Assembly (NCBI GenBank): GCA_007121975.1
Contig: SKJO01000207.1
Coordinates: 1-6,960 of the forward strand
Origin: Nitriliruptoraceae bacterium
GTDB taxonomy: Bacteria; Actinomycetota; Nitriliruptoria; Nitriliruptorales; Nitriliruptoraceae
Reading direction: 5' to 3'
DNA: 6,960 nt
Each line of letters opens with the position of its first letter. The stretch's first letter is position 1. Of this stretch, positions 5,501 through 6,960 are shown one piece after another. A model generated the notes under the pieces. That model searched no databases. It was not told the DNA's origin and worked only from the letters and a program-made list of their open reading frames with translations. Made by a program: the position numbers and the translations under genes.

Positions 5501-6960
5501 GGCTCCCTCCGTCGCGCACGGCCGGCGCGCAGCAGCCCGCCGAGCCCCGCCAGCAGCACACCGGCCGCGCCCACCAGGAGCACGACGGCCAGGACCGGCC
5601 GGGACAACCAACCGGGCCCGGTGTCCCACCAGCCGCCCTCCGGCCACCACGAGCCACCCGGCCCGTCCGCGCCCGACCCGTCGCCACCCGACCCCCAACC
5701 GGAGCTGCCGGTCCGGCCGGCAGGCACCACGACCTCCACGGGGATGCCGGCGCGCTGCTCATCACCGTCCTCGGCGACCAGCGCGACCTGATAGATCCCG
5801 GCCGCAACCCGCTGCCCGGCGTCGTCGGTGAGGTCCCAGCTCGCCGCGTGCCGGCCGGCGTCGACCGCGCCGACGAGCCGGTCGGTCACCACCTCGCCGT
5901 CGGCGTCGACCACCTCGAGGAAGAGCAGCACGGGGCGGGCGACCTCGGTCTCGACCACGACCTGCTCGGCGGTGGCGAGTGCGGCCAGCTCCACGGTCGG
6001 CGCCGGTTCGAGCGGGGCGTCCAGCCCGTCGGGCGGGGTCAGCACCCAGCCGTCGCCGTCGACGTCGAGGTGCCAGGTGCCCAGCGCCCGCTCGACCACC
6101 ACGCCTTCGTCGCTGCGGATGGTGACCGCGACGTCGCCGGCGATGGTCACCGGCAGCTCGACCGGCAGGCCGACCCGCAGCCGCTCGGGCAGGTCGGGGC
6201 TGGTGGTCGGGGTCAGCCCGGCGTAGTAGGCGGCGAGGATCTCGCGGTGGTCCTGCCCGTCGTCGGCGCGGCCGCGCGCGCCGTACTGCCCCATGCCGAC
6301 CCCATGCCCCCAGCCCTGGCCGTGCAGCACGACCTCGTCGTCGCGCAGCTCGGGGGCGAAGCGGCTGGAAGGCACGGTCGAGGGCAGCGGCCGCAGCCGG
6401 TCGGCGCGGGCCTGGGGGAAACTCTCCGGGAAGCGGGTGGGGGCGATGCGCGACACGAAGTCGGCGAAGGCCCGCGCGCCCACCTCGGCGCTGGTGCCGT
6501 CCTGCCCGGTGACCCGGATCAGCGCGTTGGGGTCGTCGACGGCTCCGATGCGTTCGACCTCGGCGACCGGCACGGCGGCCGACAGGGTGTCGCCGCGGGA
6601 GAGCACGTCGTCGAACTGTTCGCGGGTGAAGCTCGCCGTCCAGCGGTGGTAGGGCGAGACGGCGTCGGCCGGGTCGTCGATGGACACCAGGTAGGGCCGC
6701 GGCCCCTCGGAGGGGAACGCCTCCTCGTTGGCGTAGGTGCGCCCGCCCGAGGTGGAGAAGTACCGGGCGAGGATCGGAGCCCCGTCGTCGCCGAGCAGGA
6801 CCTGCCCGGCGGTGTCGTCGACCGCCGCGCGCCAGGGGGTGGGCCGGCCCTCGTCGAGCTCGACCTGCACCCCGCGGTAGACCTGGCAGGCCACGGTCGC
6901 GCAGAGGTCGTAGCCGTCGTAGACGCCGGTGCGCGTCACGTACCAGGCGTAGGTGCGCGC
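5497..6960 (-). CDS. SpoIID/LytB-domain cell-wall protein with C-terminal membrane anchor, N-terminus cut by window edge
   Basis: This is a putative peptidoglycan-acting protein of the SpoIID/LytB family, whose founding member SpoIID is a lytic transglycosylase. 487 residues are visible from the right edge. The frame opens with ARTYAWY, the family's AARTYA region, then YDLCATVACQVYRG, RYFSTSGGRT, and WGHGVGMGQYG followed by AAYYAGLTP near visible residue 250. The catalytic glutamate of SpoIID lies before the ARTYA region, so it falls outside the window and cannot be checked. A beta domain (about 255-325) and a FlgD-like Ig fold (about 340-414, with DAGRHAASWDL and GIYQVAL) follow. Then come a Gly/Ser/Trp linker (415-454), one membrane helix (455-477) and a basic tail RAGRARRREP. 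The body therefore faces outward, tethered at its C-terminus. It overlaps the CPBP gene by four bases. The operon promoter is off the window. Confidence 0.9.
   Translation of the reverse strand, partial: ARTYAWYVTRTGVYDGYDLCATVACQVYRGVQVELDEGRPTPWRAAVDDTAGQVLLGDDGAPILARYFSTSGGRTYANEEAFPSEGPRPYLVSIDDPADAVSPYHRWTASFTREQFDDVLSRGDTLSAAVPVAEVERIGAVDDPNALIRVTGQDGTSAEVGARAFADFVSRIAPTRFPESFPQARADRLRPLPSTVPSSRFAPELRDDEVVLHGQGWGHGVGMGQYGARGRADDGQDHREILAAYYAGLTPTTSPDLPERLRVGLPVELPVTIAGDVAVTIRSDEGVVVERALGTWHLDVDGDGWVLTPPDGLDAPLEPAPTVELAALATAEQVVVETEVARPVLLFLEVVDADGEVVTDRLVGAVDAGRHAASWDLTDDAGQRVAAGIYQVALVAEDGDEQRAGIPVEVVVPAGRTGSSGWGSGGDGSGADGPGGSWWPEGGWWDTGPGWLSRPVLAVVLLVGAAGVLLAGLGGLLRAGRARRREP
5500..5718 (-). 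other. Tripartite C-terminal region of the SpoIID-like protein (linker, helix, basic tail)
   Basis: Encoded within the SpoIID/LytB gene: a 40-residue linker rich in Gly, Ser, Asp and Trp (5599-5718, with repeated WW and GG pairs), a 23-residue helix of Val, Leu, Ala and Gly (5530-5598), and a tail with five arginines. The same order is seen in sorting-signal families such as GlyGly-CTERM and MYXO-CTERM. There is no cysteine here, unlike the myxosortase signals, so if it is a sorting signal it is of another type. A plain membrane anchor is the simpler reading. Confidence 0.5.
5506..5510 (-). promoter_or_regulatory. Ribosome binding site of the CPBP protease gene
   Basis: On the minus strand this reads GGAGG, with five bases (GAGCC) before the ATG at 5500. 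It lies inside the last codons of the SpoIID-like gene. With the ATGA overlap, it supports this start and translational coupling. Confidence 0.75.

Noticed and set aside
5501..5698. Longer CPBP protein starting at 5698 inside the SpoIID-like gene
   Set aside because: The extra 66 residues are Arg/Gly-rich shadow sequence. The ATG at 5500 has GGAGG at ideal spacing and forms the ATGA overlap.
4461..5831. Plus-strand open frame across the repeats and the CPBP gene, and the overlapping minus frame 4467-5807
   Set aside because: Both run through non-coding repeats and are out of frame with the membrane protease. Their Arg/Ala/Pro/Ser composition is an artefact of high GC.

Overview
This 6960-base window comes from a very GC-rich bacterial chromosome. 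Strong G/C bias at third codon positions, GGAGG-type ribosome binding sites, a secreted subtilase, a SpoIID/LytB-type wall protein and a PuuB-like FAD oxidoreductase all suggest a high-GC actinobacterium, possibly a deep-branching class. That placement is inferred from composition and gene style; no phylogenetic marker is present.

Layout from left to right. (1) Positions 1-2716, minus strand: a large secreted S8 (subtilisin-like) serine protease with beta-sandwich-like C-terminal domains, cut off by the left edge. (2) Positions 2717-2999: a divergent intergenic region with a plausible promoter for the protease and an unusual density of symmetric DNA. This includes a perfect 10+1+10 inverted repeat just upstream of the next gene and an 8+3+8 inverted repeat further up. 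(3) Positions 3000-4376, plus strand: a complete FAD-dependent amine/amino-acid oxidase-type oxidoreductase (DAO superfamily, PuuB-like). (4) Positions 4377-4705: a non-coding gap between convergent genes. It holds a GC-rich hairpin and two identical 27-bp copies of a hairpin-forming repeat 51 bp apart, followed by low-complexity GC sequence. (5) Positions 4706-5500, minus strand: a CPBP-family (CAAX protease/Abi) intramembrane protease. (6) Positions 5497-6960, minus strand: a SpoIID/LytB-domain wall protein with a C-terminal Gly/Trp linker, one membrane helix and a basic tail, cut off at its N-terminus by the right edge.

The SpoIID/LytB gene and the CPBP gene overlap by four bases (ATGA), so they are very probably co-transcribed and translationally coupled. 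The SpoIID-like protein ends in a linker, helix and arginine-rich tail, the layout used by C-terminal protein-sorting signals. Its immediate partner is an intramembrane protease of the superfamily that contains sorting proteases such as the myxosortases. A dedicated enzyme/substrate pair is therefore a reasonable hypothesis and is the most interesting functional idea here. The protease and oxidoreductase are divergently transcribed and share a regulatory region, but their functions show no obvious link. No tRNA, rRNA, insertion sequence, CRISPR array or origin was seen.
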